DNA of 64,000 nucleotides, taken from contig CALLPN010000004.1 in assembly GCA_938015435.1 (NCBI GenBank), positions 16,589 to 80,588 of the forward strand, in the 5' to 3' direction. Shown in pieces: positions 25,173-34,980 of the stretch. How positions within the stretch are numbered: position 1 is the first letter of the stretch; each line of letters opens with the position of its first letter. The notes beneath the pieces were generated by a model. It was given only the letters and a program-made list of their open reading frames with translations. It was not told the DNA's origin and did not search any database. The stretch comes from an uncultured Saprospiraceae bacterium (GTDB taxonomy: Bacteria > Bacteroidota > Bacteroidia > Chitinophagales > Saprospiraceae). A program made the position numbers and the translations under genes.

Positions 25173-26685
25173 TTATTTTAACGATATTTCTAATTGATGC
25201 AATCTCATTTTCTTAAAAAGAGAAGAGTGGGCAAAAGGAATCACAATACCAGTTTCCGATTTGGAATGAGCTAATTCTCCATACATATACAAATCTTCAC
25301 TATTCGGCAATTCGCGTCGAACTATTTCATCCTGATCATTTAAATAGGCATAGCAAGCTGCAACTTTGTTACTTTTAAACAACTTACCATTTTCTTCAAA
25401 ACCCTTCAACTCCCAAATATCTTTATCTAGATTTCTCTTATAATCATTATAAATCAAATACACTCTTTGATCAAATTGTGTAATGACCGATTCCCTATGA
25501 ACAAATCCAGATGGAGCATTTTTGGGAACATAAGAAACTTCTATCTTGTCTATCTCAGGCGAAACCTTTAAAATCATCGCCGTTTTCGATGTATTAACCC
25601 AAACATTACCATTATCAAAGCTCCCCCTTCTTTCGGCCAAAAAATAATAGGAATTACCAATAGTTATTATTTGTTTTGAAAGATGAAAATCATCAAGATA
25701 CTTATATTTAGGCTTTCCTTTCTTAAATCCCCAATACTCAAAATCCTCCTTAGAAATAAAGCTTCTAATCGACTTAAAGTCATTCGCTGAATCATTCAAA
25801 ATTTCAACATTCCATCCAATGAGACTAGAATTTAATTTATCCTTTTCCAAAATAGAAGAAACTACTATTATTTCCCCTGAATCATTAATATACACTTTGG
25901 CTTGCCCTGTAAAATCATCTATGCCTTCGACATTAATTACTTCATGACTATCTCCCTTAAATTTAAATAATTGGTAAATATCATTTGGTACTTTTTCTCC
26001 ATCTTCTTTAAGTGAAAATTTCTTTTTGAAATTCTTCTTTTTCTTTACTAAAACATATGCTTCTCCATCATTATTCACTACTCCGTTAATGATGTCATAT
26101 TTTAGTTGACCTTTATCCTTTTTAGTTATTCTATCCATCTGTGTAACATTCACTGACGAATCAATCAATACCACATCAAGAACAAAATCTCTTTTAGAAT
26201 TATCGTCATCTTGAGAAGTCAATGTTAGTATGTAACTAGAATCTGGCGAGTAAACAACTTCTTGCTTTGGCAAATCACTTTTTACTGTAATCCAAATCAT
26301 TAACTTCAATTAAGCCAATCCCCTTTCCTTCTCTTGAATATTCAACTAATGAACTTTTGATTTTTTTAGTTTCCTTTTCTGTTGACAGTACCCATCTAAA
26401 CATTCTATTACCTAGAACTACAAACTTGTAGCCGTAGGAATTTTCAAAAGGGACTTCCAATGCTGCTCTGTCTATATCTGTCTTTAATTTAAAATCATTT
26501 AAATATGTTTTAGACCTACGACTTTGAAAAGTTTCTGTAGTATAAATACCATCTCCCAAATATCCCGTCACGAGTTCATTGTGAGGTACAATAAGCTCTT
26601 TACTCTTCTTTACTGCTAACTCCTGACCGATTATTAGCGAAAAGTTGAGTAATATTAATATTGTTATTCCAATTGTTTTTTTCAT
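25173..26685 (-). pseudogene. Exported protein gene split by a frameshift
   Basis: Two minus-strand frames overlap by 35 bp and look like one gene. The upstream part (26685 to 26275) has a signal peptide (MKKTIGITILILLNFSLIIGQ) and ends EVNDLDYSKK before TGA. The downstream frame continues naturally as SDLPKQEVVYSPDSSYILTL and runs to 25173 with no further stops. Joining them as DYSK-SDLPKQ needs removal of one A from the A5 run near 26283-26287. The whole (about 500 residues) resembles large Bacteroidota exported proteins with repeated strand-rich motifs, but I cannot name the family. Possible causes are mutation, a sequencing error or +1 frameshifting at AAG-TGA. Confidence 0.7.
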
Positions 26686-26763
26686 GATTCATTCTAATTA
26701 ACTAATATACAAATAACTCAAAAATTTACGAATTAACATGTTGACTCACCATATATTTTAAAA

Positions 26764-27456
26764 TTACCCCACCTCCAAAACCATTGGACTATGATCGCTC
26801 AATTTACTCTCTCTCCAATCGTGCAAGTAGTAACAATCCTTTACTATTGGAAGTAGCGCTTCGTCTACATAAGTATGGTCATAACGATATCCATTTCCTT
26901 GATGAGAATACCAACTATATTCTTTGATATCTCCATGTACATGCCTGAAGGCATCAACATACCCATTCTTATTGAGCTTAATTAATTCTTCTTCGTACCA
27001 GAATGATTTTCCTGCTTGATCTATTCCATTGATACCTGTATTGTAATCACCTACTATGATATAATGTGCATCATCCTTCTTAATTAGATTATTGATATAT
27101 GGTAAGAGTGTGTTTTTCTTTTTGTGAGGAAGATATACTCCCATCACTTTGAAGGCTGGAAATACTGCTGTAGATATATTGTGAGTAAAGTTAGCATCTG
27201 CATCAGAATACAATTCTGATCCCGCTGCGAAAGTAGAAACAATCAAAACACTATTGATTCCATTTTTTGCACCCGTAACTACTTGATGCCGATACCCTAT
27301 TTTCATTAAAGAAGCACGTAATCTATTTCCAGTATCGCCATTACGGAATTCGGATAATACAACGATATCAGCCTTCTCTTTAGCCAGATGATCGACTAAC
27401 GTAAATAAGCGTGTTCCACCGCCTTGCCTGATATTCCAAGAGAGTATTTTTAGCAT
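26764..27456 (-). CDS. Endonuclease/exonuclease/phosphatase (EEP) family protein
   Basis: A 230-residue protein with the full EEP motif set: the N-terminal LSWNIRQGGG, metal-binding Glu in VVLSEFRNG, GDYNTGING, and the C-terminal SDHSPMVLEV with catalytic Asp-His. There is no signal peptide, so it is cytosolic. The fold covers exonuclease III-type DNA nucleases, sphingomyelinases and phosphatases. The DNA-repair use is the family's most common, but the substrate cannot be fixed from sequence. It lies between prfB and the frameshifted gene on the same strand, with gaps of roughly 80-120 bp. Confidence 0.85.
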   Translation of the reverse strand: MLKILSWNIRQGGGTRLFTLVDHLAKEKADIVVLSEFRNGDTGNRLRASLMKIGYRHQVVTGAKNGINSVLIVSTFAAGSELYSDADANFTHNISTAVFPAFKVMGVYLPHKKKNTLLPYINNLIKKDDAHYIIVGDYNTGINGIDQAGKSFWYEEELIKLNKNGYVDAFRHVHGDIKEYSWYSHQGNGYRYDHTYVDEALLPIVKDCYYLHDWRESKLSDHSPMVLEVG

Positions 27457-27574
27457 TTATCATTATTTTGAAATACTAATATTTTGATCACTACCTTATT
27501 TCATTTGACACCAATAAAGCTTATTTGATTCGTGAACGATAATTCACTTCTTTATATGTTTGTCAAGCAAAAAA

Positions 27575-28654
27575 TTATTTCCCGTCCCACATCAGGTAAG
27601 CCTTTAGAAAACCATCTAAGCCACCATCCAATACGGCATCAGGATTACGAGTCTCATGATTAGTACGATGATCCTTTACGCGTCGATCATCTAATACATA
27701 TGATCTGATTTGAGATCCCCATTCATTTTTCATTTTTCCAGATTCGATTTTTTCTTTCTCAGCGCGTTGCTTTTCTAACTCTACTTCGTAGAGTCTAGAC
27801 TTAAGCATCACTAATGCTTTTTCTCTGTTTTGATGTTGAGATCGTTCTTGCTGACACTCCGCTGTGATACCCGTCGGCAAGTGCCTTACCCTTACTGCAG
27901 AATCAGTTTTGTTTACGTGCTGACCTCCAGCTCCACTAGCACGGAAAGTATCCCATTCGATTTCCGCAGGATTAATTTCTATCTCTATCCGATCATCTGC
28001 CAGAGGATGTATAAATACAGAAGCAAAAGAAGTCATCCTTTTACCCTGCGAGTTAAATGGACTGATTCTTACTAGTCTATGGACACCGTTTTCACCTTGT
28101 AATAATCCGTAGGTATAGTCACCATTGATCTCCAATTCTATAGACTTGATTCCTGCTACGTCTCCATCTGTACGATTGAGCTCTACTACTTTAAAGCCAT
28201 TAGACTGCGCCCACATAATATACATTCTATACAGCATTTCTGCCCAATCGCAACTCTCTGTTCCTCCTGCTCCAGCATTGATTTGTAGGATACAAGAAAG
28301 CTCATCTTCCGGTTGGTCGAGTGTTGTACGGAACTCCACATCATCTATAACTTCTACCGCTTTATTGTATTTTTCATTCACCTCTTCTTCAGTGGCTTCT
28401 TCCATCTTTTGGAATTCGTTCAACACCTCCACTTCATCTATCATCTCTTGAAGTACATTATACTTCTGTATCCAAGATTTATGTAATTTGAGGTCACGCA
28501 TGATAGACTCTGCTCTCTTGCTATCATTCCAAAAGTCAGGGTCCAATGTTTGATCCTGCAACTCGGATACGGACATAGTACGCTTATCGATATCAAGATG
28601 ACCTCGAATAATCATTAACCTAGCCTGTAATTCCTTGAGTTGCTCTATCGTCAT
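27575..28654 (-). CDS. prfB: Peptide chain release factor 2
   Basis: RF2 recognises UGA and UAA stop codons and triggers peptide release. The 359-residue protein has the tripeptide anticodon SPF in VRISPFNSQGKR and the catalytic GGQ in ASGAGGQHVNKTDSAVRV. Unlike many bacterial prfB genes, the frame runs straight through the early region: codons 19-22 read CAT-CTT-GAT-ATC, with no in-frame TGA and hence no +1 programmed frameshift. It lies in a minus-strand run 46 bp downstream of an FKBP gene. Confidence 0.97.
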   Translation of the reverse strand: MTIEQLKELQARLMIIRGHLDIDKRTMSVSELQDQTLDPDFWNDSKRAESIMRDLKLHKSWIQKYNVLQEMIDEVEVLNEFQKMEEATEEEVNEKYNKAVEVIDDVEFRTTLDQPEDELSCILQINAGAGGTESCDWAEMLYRMYIMWAQSNGFKVVELNRTDGDVAGIKSIELEINGDYTYGLLQGENGVHRLVRISPFNSQGKRMTSFASVFIHPLADDRIEIEINPAEIEWDTFRASGAGGQHVNKTDSAVRVRHLPTGITAECQQERSQHQNREKALVMLKSRLYEVELEKQRAEKEKIESGKMKNEWGSQIRSYVLDDRRVKDHRTNHETRNPDAVLDGGLDGFLKAYLMWDGK

Positions 28655-28700
28655 TAAAAAAAAGTTCTAATCAGCGGCAAAAAAATAAGTAGTCAATAAC

Positions 28701-29567
28701 CTACTTTACCGCAAGTAATGCTACGTGAAATACTAGATCTGCTTTTGCTGGAATTACTGGCGGTCTTCCTGCCTCTCCATATGCTAAATTATATGGTACA
28801 TAAATAGTCGCGTTTCCATTTTCTTTTAATAATGGAATCCCTAGATCCCATCCTTTGATCGCCTCTCCTCTACCGACTGTAAACGTAAATGGTCTTCCTG
28901 ATCTATATGAATTATCAAACATCTTTCCATCCAGAGTCACACCATAATAATCTACTGAGGCTGTTTTACCAATTTCTCCTTGCGCACCCGTACCCTCATC
29001 ATGCATTATATATTTCAATCCGTCTGAAGTGGTTTTTATTAAGTCAGAAGTTCCTTCATTAAATAAAGCTAAATCAGCATTTACAATATCTAGAATTTCT
29101 TTTTGAGAGGCTTCTTGCTCATTTTTCACTCTTTGTAATTCTGCCTGATACTCTTCTTCAGTCAGCACTTTCATTACCTCCATATCATATTGGATATAAT
29201 CCATTTCTTTCAAATTCGGAGGCATATTAGTAAGAGAATCAATTGGCATAAACACTGTTGCCGTTCCACCAACACCAATTACTGATGCAAGCTCTTGAAT
29301 AGGATTAGCTTGAGGCCCCACTGCAGGTTCAGCAAGTATCTTAAACATAGGCATATTAGCTTCTTCTTTCATTTCTTGCAAAATAGAGTCATTCTGGTCT
29401 CTTATCGTAATTGCTATATATGCATAGTCACCTATTTGAGCTACTTTACCTCCTTTGTTTGAGGTTTCGTATTTGTATCCACTAATCATCTTTGGCGCTT
29501 CTTGACAGCTATAGATTGTTGCTATAAGAGCAATTAGAAGTGATAATTTAGATATTACTTTCATCAT
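28701..29567 (-). CDS. FKBP-type peptidyl-prolyl isomerase lipoprotein
   Basis: A 288-residue exported foldase. The signal MMKVISKLSLLIALIATIYS ends at a lipobox Cys. The C-terminal 95 residues are a complete FKBP domain: ASVDYYGVTLDGKMFDNS, RPFTFTVGRGEAIKGWD, IYVPYNLAYGEAGRPPVIP, FHVALLAV. The N-terminal half looks like a second, degenerate FKBP module (IGDYAYIAITIRDQNDSIL ... MEVMKVL). It would isomerise proline bonds of envelope proteins. It sits between nrnA and prfB on the same strand, with gaps of about 80 and 46 bp. Confidence 0.92.
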   Translation of the reverse strand: MMKVISKLSLLIALIATIYSCQEAPKMISGYKYETSNKGGKVAQIGDYAYIAITIRDQNDSILQEMKEEANMPMFKILAEPAVGPQANPIQELASVIGVGGTATVFMPIDSLTNMPPNLKEMDYIQYDMEVMKVLTEEEYQAELQRVKNEQEASQKEILDIVNADLALFNEGTSDLIKTTSDGLKYIMHDEGTGAQGEIGKTASVDYYGVTLDGKMFDNSYRSGRPFTFTVGRGEAIKGWDLGIPLLKENGNATIYVPYNLAYGEAGRPPVIPAKADLVFHVALLAVK

Positions 29568-29644
29568 TTAAAATTTTCTGTTACTACTTAGTGTGGTTCT
29601 TCACACCATTGATTAAATATTATTGAATATGATAACGCATTGTA

Positions 29645-30655
29645 TCAAACGACTATTTCTCTCTTAGTTAGGTGTTGAGGAATTACTTCTTCTAGTTTTT
29701 TCAATACCGAACTGAGTGGCTTATATACTCCTCCTCCTGATGCATTTTTATGACCACCGCCATTGAAGTGCTGGCGACATATCTCTTGAACAGAAATATC
29801 TCCTTTGGATCTAAGCGACAACTTTACTATGGTTGGTTGCTCCGAGATAAAACCGGCCATCTCAATATTGTCCATTTTAAGCATATAGTTAACTATACCT
29901 TCAGTATCCCCTCGTTGGATATCAAAATCTATATAATCTTTCCGATTGAGGTAAATATATGCTGCTCCATACTCAGGAATAATCTTCATCCGATTTGCTA
30001 GACAATGACCCAATATCCTTAGGTGCTTTTCCTTCATAGAATTGAAGATATTATCACTAAGATAATAATCATCTACTCCTCTATCTTTAAGCGCCGCTGC
30101 GACTCTATAAGTTTGAGATCTAGTATTATATTTGAATGAACCAGTATCTGTAATCAGACCTGTAAATAACGCCTCTCCGATAGCTATATTGATATCCTTC
30201 GCGCCACCTAATGCATCGATAAACTCATATACAAGTTCAGCTGTAGAACTTGCTGCTGTATCTGACAATACGAAATCCGCAAATGGCTCAGGATCCAAAT
30301 GGTGATCAATTAAAACCTTTTTAGCATCACTTTCCGCGATAACTGGACCTAATTTATCAACTCTATCCAGTCCATTGAAGTCTAAACAGAAGATAAGTGA
30401 AGCAGAACGTAGCGCTTCACGTGCCTCATCATGCTTAAGGTCAAAGATGATCATTTCGTCTATCCCAACTAAATAATTAAACATTTTGGGATGCTCGCTA
30501 GGCATTACAACCTTTAGCAAATGACCTTGTTGCTTGAGGTATGCTGACAATCCAAGGGCAGATCCTAATGCATCTCCATCAGGATTACGATGCGCTATGA
30601 TCGTTATATTTTGGGGTGAGCTTAGTATGCTCTTTAGTTCTTCTATGTTCTCCAT
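29645..30655 (-). CDS. nrnA: DHH/DHHA1 phosphoesterase, NrnA type
   Basis: A cytosolic bifunctional oligoribonuclease / pAp phosphatase candidate that degrades nanoRNA and recycles pAp. The 336-residue product shows the DHH motifs AHRNPDGDALGSALGLS, CLDFNGLDRV, IDHHLDPEP and the DHHA1 end HFNGGGHKNASGGG. I chose the ATG at 30655 (MENIEELKSIL), as upstream in-frame codons lack family similarity. It is divergent from ndk, and followed by an FKBP gene on the same strand. Confidence 0.9.
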   Translation of the reverse strand: MENIEELKSILSSPQNITIIAHRNPDGDALGSALGLSAYLKQQGHLLKVVMPSEHPKMFNYLVGIDEMIIFDLKHDEAREALRSASLIFCLDFNGLDRVDKLGPVIAESDAKKVLIDHHLDPEPFADFVLSDTAASSTAELVYEFIDALGGAKDINIAIGEALFTGLITDTGSFKYNTRSQTYRVAAALKDRGVDDYYLSDNIFNSMKEKHLRILGHCLANRMKIIPEYGAAYIYLNRKDYIDFDIQRGDTEGIVNYMLKMDNIEMAGFISEQPTIVKLSLRSKGDISVQEICRQHFNGGGHKNASGGGVYKPLSSVLKKLEEVIPQHLTKREIVV

Positions 30656-30731
30656 CATAATAATGACACGAAGGTGATAAAAATAATGCACTTATTCAAC
30701 GTTAGAAGGGCCATGATATCATTAGCTTTCT

Positions 30732-30739
30732 TAGTTTTG
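30732..30739 (+). promoter_or_regulatory. Predicted -7 box for ndk
   Basis: TAGTTTTG, a perfect TAnnTTTG match, ends 47 bp before the ndk ATG in the divergent nrnA-ndk region. Confidence 0.4.
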
Positions 30740-30786
30740 TAGCGTTTTTCAGTAATTCGAATACATAATATAAAAAATACCATATA

Positions 30787-31206
30787 ATGGCAACTAACAG
30801 AACATTTACAATGATTAAGCCTGACGCAGTAGAAGGCGGTCACATCGGTGCTATTCTTGAGCAAATAAACGGAGCTGGATTCAGAATCGTAGCTATGAAA
30901 TACACTAAATTATCAGCTGAAAAGGCTGGAGAATTCTATGCAGTACATGCTGAAAGACCATTTTATGGTGAGTTAGTAGAGTTTATGAGTAGAGGACCTA
31001 TCGTAGCAGCTATACTTGAAAAAGATAATGCTGTAGCAGATTTCCGTACACTTATTGGAGCTACTAACCCTTCAGAAGCAGCAGAAGGAACTATCAGAGC
31101 AAGATTCGCAAAGAGTATTGGAGAAAATGCAGTACACGGATCAGATAGCGATGAAAATGCAGCTATTGAGGGCTCATTTCACTTCGCTGCTACAGAAATG
31201 TTTTAA
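30787..31206 (+). CDS. ndk: Nucleoside diphosphate kinase
   Basis: This enzyme transfers the gamma-phosphate of ATP to (d)NDPs via a phosphohistidine. The 139-residue length and the sequence are typical: [11 protein letters not shown] near residue 4, the Kpn-loop region, [19 protein letters not shown], and the active-site His in [12 protein letters not shown] near residue 116. The gene is monocistronic and ends at a hairpin terminator. Confidence 0.98.
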   Translation: MATNRTFTMIKPDAVEGGHIGAILEQINGAGFRIVAMKYTKLSAEKAGEFYAVHAERPFYGELVEFMSRGPIVAAILEKDNAVADFRTLIGATNPSEAAEGTIRARFAKSIGENAVHGSDSDENAAIEGSFHFAATEMF

Positions 31207-31333
31207 TTAATTAGAATAAACGACTTTGAATAAAGTGTTGAGAGACTCAAAAAAGAGTCTATGCAATCAATGGTTCAAGTTTTTATCTAATGATACGAAA
31301 TACCAATTCTTTTAAATAGAGTTGAATAAGATT

Positions 31334-31366
31334 AACGGCTGTCTCTGTGAGATGGTCGTTTTTTTT
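31334..31366 (+). terminator. Intrinsic terminator after ndk
   Basis: The stem AACGGCTGTCTC / GAGATGGTCGTT (G-U pairs included) has a short TGT loop and is followed by a T8 run. It lies about 130 bp past the ndk stop. Confidence 0.75.
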
Positions 31367-31412
31367 GTGCTTTATTGAATATTTTCATCGGAGGATATAT
31401 ATCGCATTCTCG

Positions 31413-31649
31413 CATACCTTTCATCGGAAGACAGGAGTCCTTCGATGAAAGGTTTTATCGTGGACATCTAGCTTATTGGTGAATTAAACCTGATCCAAAT
31501 TTAACGACTGGTGTAGTTATAGCTTTCTTTGAAGGGCTCCTACCCTCGCAAAAAAAGCGGTATAAAAACCTGCTTCCTTCGGAAGGCCTATCTATTTCTC
31601 TTATACCTTTCATCGGAGGACAGGAGTCCTTCGATGAAAGGTTTTATCG
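31413..31649. repeat. Pair of 48-bp palindromic repeats
   Basis: Two near-identical 48-bp copies at 31413-31460 and 31602-31649, 189 bp apart, differ at two or three positions. Each contains CCTTTCATCG and its perfect complement CGATGAAAGG around a short loop with GGA/TCC further inward, so each can fold to a hairpin. A third, partial match (tttcatcggagga) lies at 31383. Their form resembles REP/MITE-type interspersed palindromes. Confidence 0.8.
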
Positions 31650-31666
31650 AACGTTTTCCAAAATTC

Positions 31667-32497
31667 CTAACCAAACAAACGATCCAAAACTATAGCCGTC
31701 GCTATACCGGCATTTAGTGATTCTGCGATTTTATCAGCAGAGCCAGTTATTAGGATTTTATGATCGACAAATTCCATATTCTCCTTACGGATACCTTGAC
31801 CTTCATTGCCAATAACTAAAATACATGGCGTAAGTGACTCTGATCTATCTATAGGTAATCCATCAAGAGCCGTACCTAATACCTTATGATTACTGATAGT
31901 TATCAATTCGGATAGATCTGCAACAAAGTATGTCATCCTATTGTGACTCCCCATAGCAGCTTGTACTACTTTAGGATGATAGAAATCTACGGTATCCTTA
32001 CTACAGACTAGCTGAGATATACCATACCAATCTGCCGTACGTATTATTGTCCCAAGGTTTCCAGGATTTTGTATACCATCCAGATAAAGAATTGAATCAG
32101 CATTTAACGATTTATTAATACTAGCGTCAGCCTTATCACATAGTAACAGTACATCAGTAGGCGTTTTTAATTGTGAGATCTTCTTCATCTCTTTAGCGTC
32201 CACAATCGTGACTTTACTGCTATGAGATGTAAGAATATCGATATGTAAACTTTCCCAATCTTTTGATGCGTATATTGTATCGATATTGTACCTCTGTGTC
32301 TTTAAGAATTCGACACAGCATTTATCGCCCTCAGCTACGAATTTATTATATTTTTGCCTGAACTTTCCAAGGCGTAGAGATTGTAGATATTTGATGTCTG
32401 ATGCTGTAAGCAATGGTGTAGTATTTGGAATATTATTGATATTATGTGTAGTACCTTTTCGCTGAAACACAATATAGCGTTTAGGAAAATAAACCAC
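31667..32497 (-). CDS. TrmH/SpoU-family RNA methyltransferase
   Basis: A SAM-dependent 2'-O-methyltransferase predicted to modify rRNA or tRNA. The three SpoU knot motifs are clear: DGIQNPGNLGTIIRTADW, LVIGNEGQGIRKE, and the C-terminal AESLNAGIATAIVLDRL. An N-terminal substrate-binding domain precedes (GKFRQKYNKFVAEGDK). The GTG at 32497 gives 276 residues. A TTG at 32413 would start at LTASDIKYLQSL and matches family N-termini better, so the first 28 residues are uncertain. It is divergent from tamL with only 42 bp between the starts used here. Confidence 0.9.
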   Translation of the reverse strand: MVYFPKRYIVFQRKGTTHNINNIPNTTPLLTASDIKYLQSLRLGKFRQKYNKFVAEGDKCCVEFLKTQRYNIDTIYASKDWESLHIDILTSHSSKVTIVDAKEMKKISQLKTPTDVLLLCDKADASINKSLNADSILYLDGIQNPGNLGTIIRTADWYGISQLVCSKDTVDFYHPKVVQAAMGSHNRMTYFVADLSELITISNHKVLGTALDGLPIDRSESLTPCILVIGNEGQGIRKENMEFVDHKILITGSADKIAESLNAGIATAIVLDRLFG

Positions 32498-32539
32498 ACT
32501 CCCATAGATGACGGGTTAAGATCATCTTGAAAGTTATTT

Positions 32540-34957
32540 ATGACCACAAGATATAGCGAAAATATATACTATTATACCATAACACTACTACTTGTGGTTG
32601 TGGTGATGTCATCTTGTAATCCTGGAAAGCATCTTACCGAAGGACAATCACTACTCGAAGAGAACAAAGTAACCCTCAATGCAGAAGACAAAATTGAAAA
32701 CGAAAGTCTTCTCAAACTGGAACTAAATTCTTTCATTTCACAAGAACCTAACGGATCACTGATAGGATTCATACCGCAGGAGTGGGTTTATATGATCAAT
32801 GATGATGCTGACGATACCAAATGGTATAATAATTTTGCTCGTAAATACTTAGGTGCACCGCCTTCTATTTACAACCATTTAGCTTCGCAAGAGACTGCGG
32901 CTAGTATGGAGAAATTTCTAAGAAATAAGAAAGGCTTCTATGATGCAAAAGTGTATGTAGATAGTTCCAGTGTTAGTTATAAGACATACGTAGAGTATAT
33001 CATAGAAGCCAATAGACGATACTACATCAATAGTATTACTTATATAGGAAAGGATACCAATATGGTAAATATCATCAAAGAGATGCAAAGCAAAACTCTA
33101 ATCAACGTTGGGGATCCTTTAGATGCAGCAGTATTTGATTTAGAAAAAACTAGAATAGTAAACAAACTCCAGAATCAAGGTTATGCTAATTTTGCGCCTA
33201 ATTATATAGATATAAAAGGCGACAGCACAGGGCTAGATCATAAGGTTGATATCTTCATGGAAATCTATCCACCGGCTCCTGGAGAGGTACACAAAAAATA
33301 TACTGTTGGTGATGTAAACATATATACCGACTATAACCGTGGCAACAATGTAGAGGGTTTGTACTCCGAAAAAATAGGAAAGTACACCTACTTCGGTAAG
33401 AATAAAGATTTCTTGGTCAAACCTTCAGCACTGAGTTACAGAGTATTTTTAGAACCCGGAAATGTAGTGAAGAAAGATGACCGATTAAAAACATTCAAAG
33501 GATTGTCTGGACTTTCTAGTTACAGATTTGTATCTATGAATCCGACTAATAATATGAAATCTGACACGATTATCAATTTTGACATCTACCTTACTGCATA
33601 TCAGAAAAGATGGATTGGCGATTATGGTGCTGACATATTCTATTCTTCTATATCAGCTAACAATAAGAATATTATTGGATATTCATTAAGTACAACTTTT
33701 GATAATCGAAACGCATTTGGTGGATCAGAAAACTATTCAATAGGATTAGAGTACGGTCAAGAACTCGAACTCAATCCATTTGACACCAGGACGATTAGTT
33801 TATCACTTCAAAACTCGCTACAAATACCACGAGAAGTAAATTTACTAGGGATGTCTAGCATCCTTAGAGCAATGAGAATTGTATCAGCAGATGGACTAAA
33901 ATCGTTTAAAGAGCAAGCATTAACTAATATCGAAGGTGGAGTAAGAATACAAAGGATTAAAGAGTTTTTGGATGAAGAAGAAATAGGAGTTTCATTCGGT
34001 TATTCTTTTAATCCTGACTTATATACTAGATACAATATTAGACAGATCTCATTCAATCTAAATTTAGCTGAGATCAAACCAAAACTATTAGCTCAGATTG
34101 GTAATAATCCTGCCATCATAAATAGTTTTGAAGATTACTTGATAACATCATTATTTTTCAGAGATATTACTTATAGTAAACAAAGCAAAGTGTCCCAACG
34201 AGGATATTCATGGGCTTTTGCTGGATACTTTGGACAATCTGGGCTAGAGACCTGGCTAGCCAACAAAGCCTATAATGGAGTATCTGGAAATAATAGTGAG
34301 TGGGTAATCAAAGGTAGAAGTAATCAACAAGATGTTAACTTTGCGAAATTCACTAAGGTATCTTTTGACTTTAGAGGAAAAAAAGAATTGAATAGAAAAT
34401 CAGAACTGGCAAGCAGGCTCTTCTTAGGTATTGTAAATCCTTTTGGCGGTGATAAGATCGTACCCTTTAGAGAACAGTTTGGTGTAGGAGGACCTACATC
34501 ACTAAGAGGATGGGAGCAATCGGAAATAGGTCCAGGAGGTTACTCTGAACTCTTAGAAAATCCAGAAATTGGCCAACTTTTCTATCAAAAAGGAGACGTC
34601 AGAATCGAGCTAAATCTAGAGTATAGATTTGATATATTTAAAGTTCCTTTTTTCGCAGGAAAACTAGAAGGAGCTATATTTACTGATGCGGGAAACATCT
34701 GGCTACTTAAAAAAGATGCCATTAGGGATAATGCAGAAATAAGTGGAGATTTTTACAAACAGATCGCTGTAGCTGGAGGTTGGGGATTAAGGTTTGATTT
34801 TGATTTTTTCTTAATCAGATTCGACTTTGGATATAAACTTCGTGATACTTATCCAAATAAAGTCGACGGTGGTTATTGGAGATCATTTAAAGAGATTAGA
34901 ACCCAAGGGACTTGGGGTTTTGGCAATCTTCAAATTGGAGTAGGTTACGCTTTTTAG
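32540..34957 (+). CDS. tamL: Outer-membrane assembly lipoprotein TamL (Omp85 family)
   Basis: An 805-residue BamA/TamA-like protein with a lipoprotein signal (LLLVVVVMSSCNPGKHL), the hallmark of Bacteroidota TamL. POTRA-like segments (about 70-330; YINSITYIGKDTNM) precede a C-terminal 16-strand barrel. The Omp85 lid-loop motif is visible in FGVGGPTSLRGWEQSEIGPGG, and a terminal aromatic residue closes the barrel (GVGYAF). It should help insert outer-membrane proteins together with TamB. tamB commonly follows tamL but is absent here. The usual neighbour, a TrmH-like methyltransferase, is divergent. Confidence 0.9.
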   Translation: MTTRYSENIYYYTITLLLVVVVMSSCNPGKHLTEGQSLLEENKVTLNAEDKIENESLLKLELNSFISQEPNGSLIGFIPQEWVYMINDDADDTKWYNNFARKYLGAPPSIYNHLASQETAASMEKFLRNKKGFYDAKVYVDSSSVSYKTYVEYIIEANRRYYINSITYIGKDTNMVNIIKEMQSKTLINVGDPLDAAVFDLEKTRIVNKLQNQGYANFAPNYIDIKGDSTGLDHKVDIFMEIYPPAPGEVHKKYTVGDVNIYTDYNRGNNVEGLYSEKIGKYTYFGKNKDFLVKPSALSYRVFLEPGNVVKKDDRLKTFKGLSGLSSYRFVSMNPTNNMKSDTIINFDIYLTAYQKRWIGDYGADIFYSSISANNKNIIGYSLSTTFDNRNAFGGSENYSIGLEYGQELELNPFDTRTISLSLQNSLQIPREVNLLGMSSILRAMRIVSADGLKSFKEQALTNIEGGVRIQRIKEFLDEEEIGVSFGYSFNPDLYTRYNIRQISFNLNLAEIKPKLLAQIGNNPAIINSFEDYLITSLFFRDITYSKQSKVSQRGYSWAFAGYFGQSGLETWLANKAYNGVSGNNSEWVIKGRSNQQDVNFAKFTKVSFDFRGKKELNRKSELASRLFLGIVNPFGGDKIVPFREQFGVGGPTSLRGWEQSEIGPGGYSELLENPEIGQLFYQKGDVRIELNLEYRFDIFKVPFFAGKLEGAIFTDAGNIWLLKKDAIRDNAEISGDFYKQIAVAGGWGLRFDFDFFLIRFDFGYKLRDTYPNKVDGGYWRSFKEIRTQGTWGFGNLQIGVGYAF

Positions 34958-34980
34958 ATCTTATCAAAAAAATAATTCTT

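Noticed and set aside
27830..28451. Plus-strand frames opposite prfB
   Set aside because: Antisense shadows of a well-defined RF2 gene.
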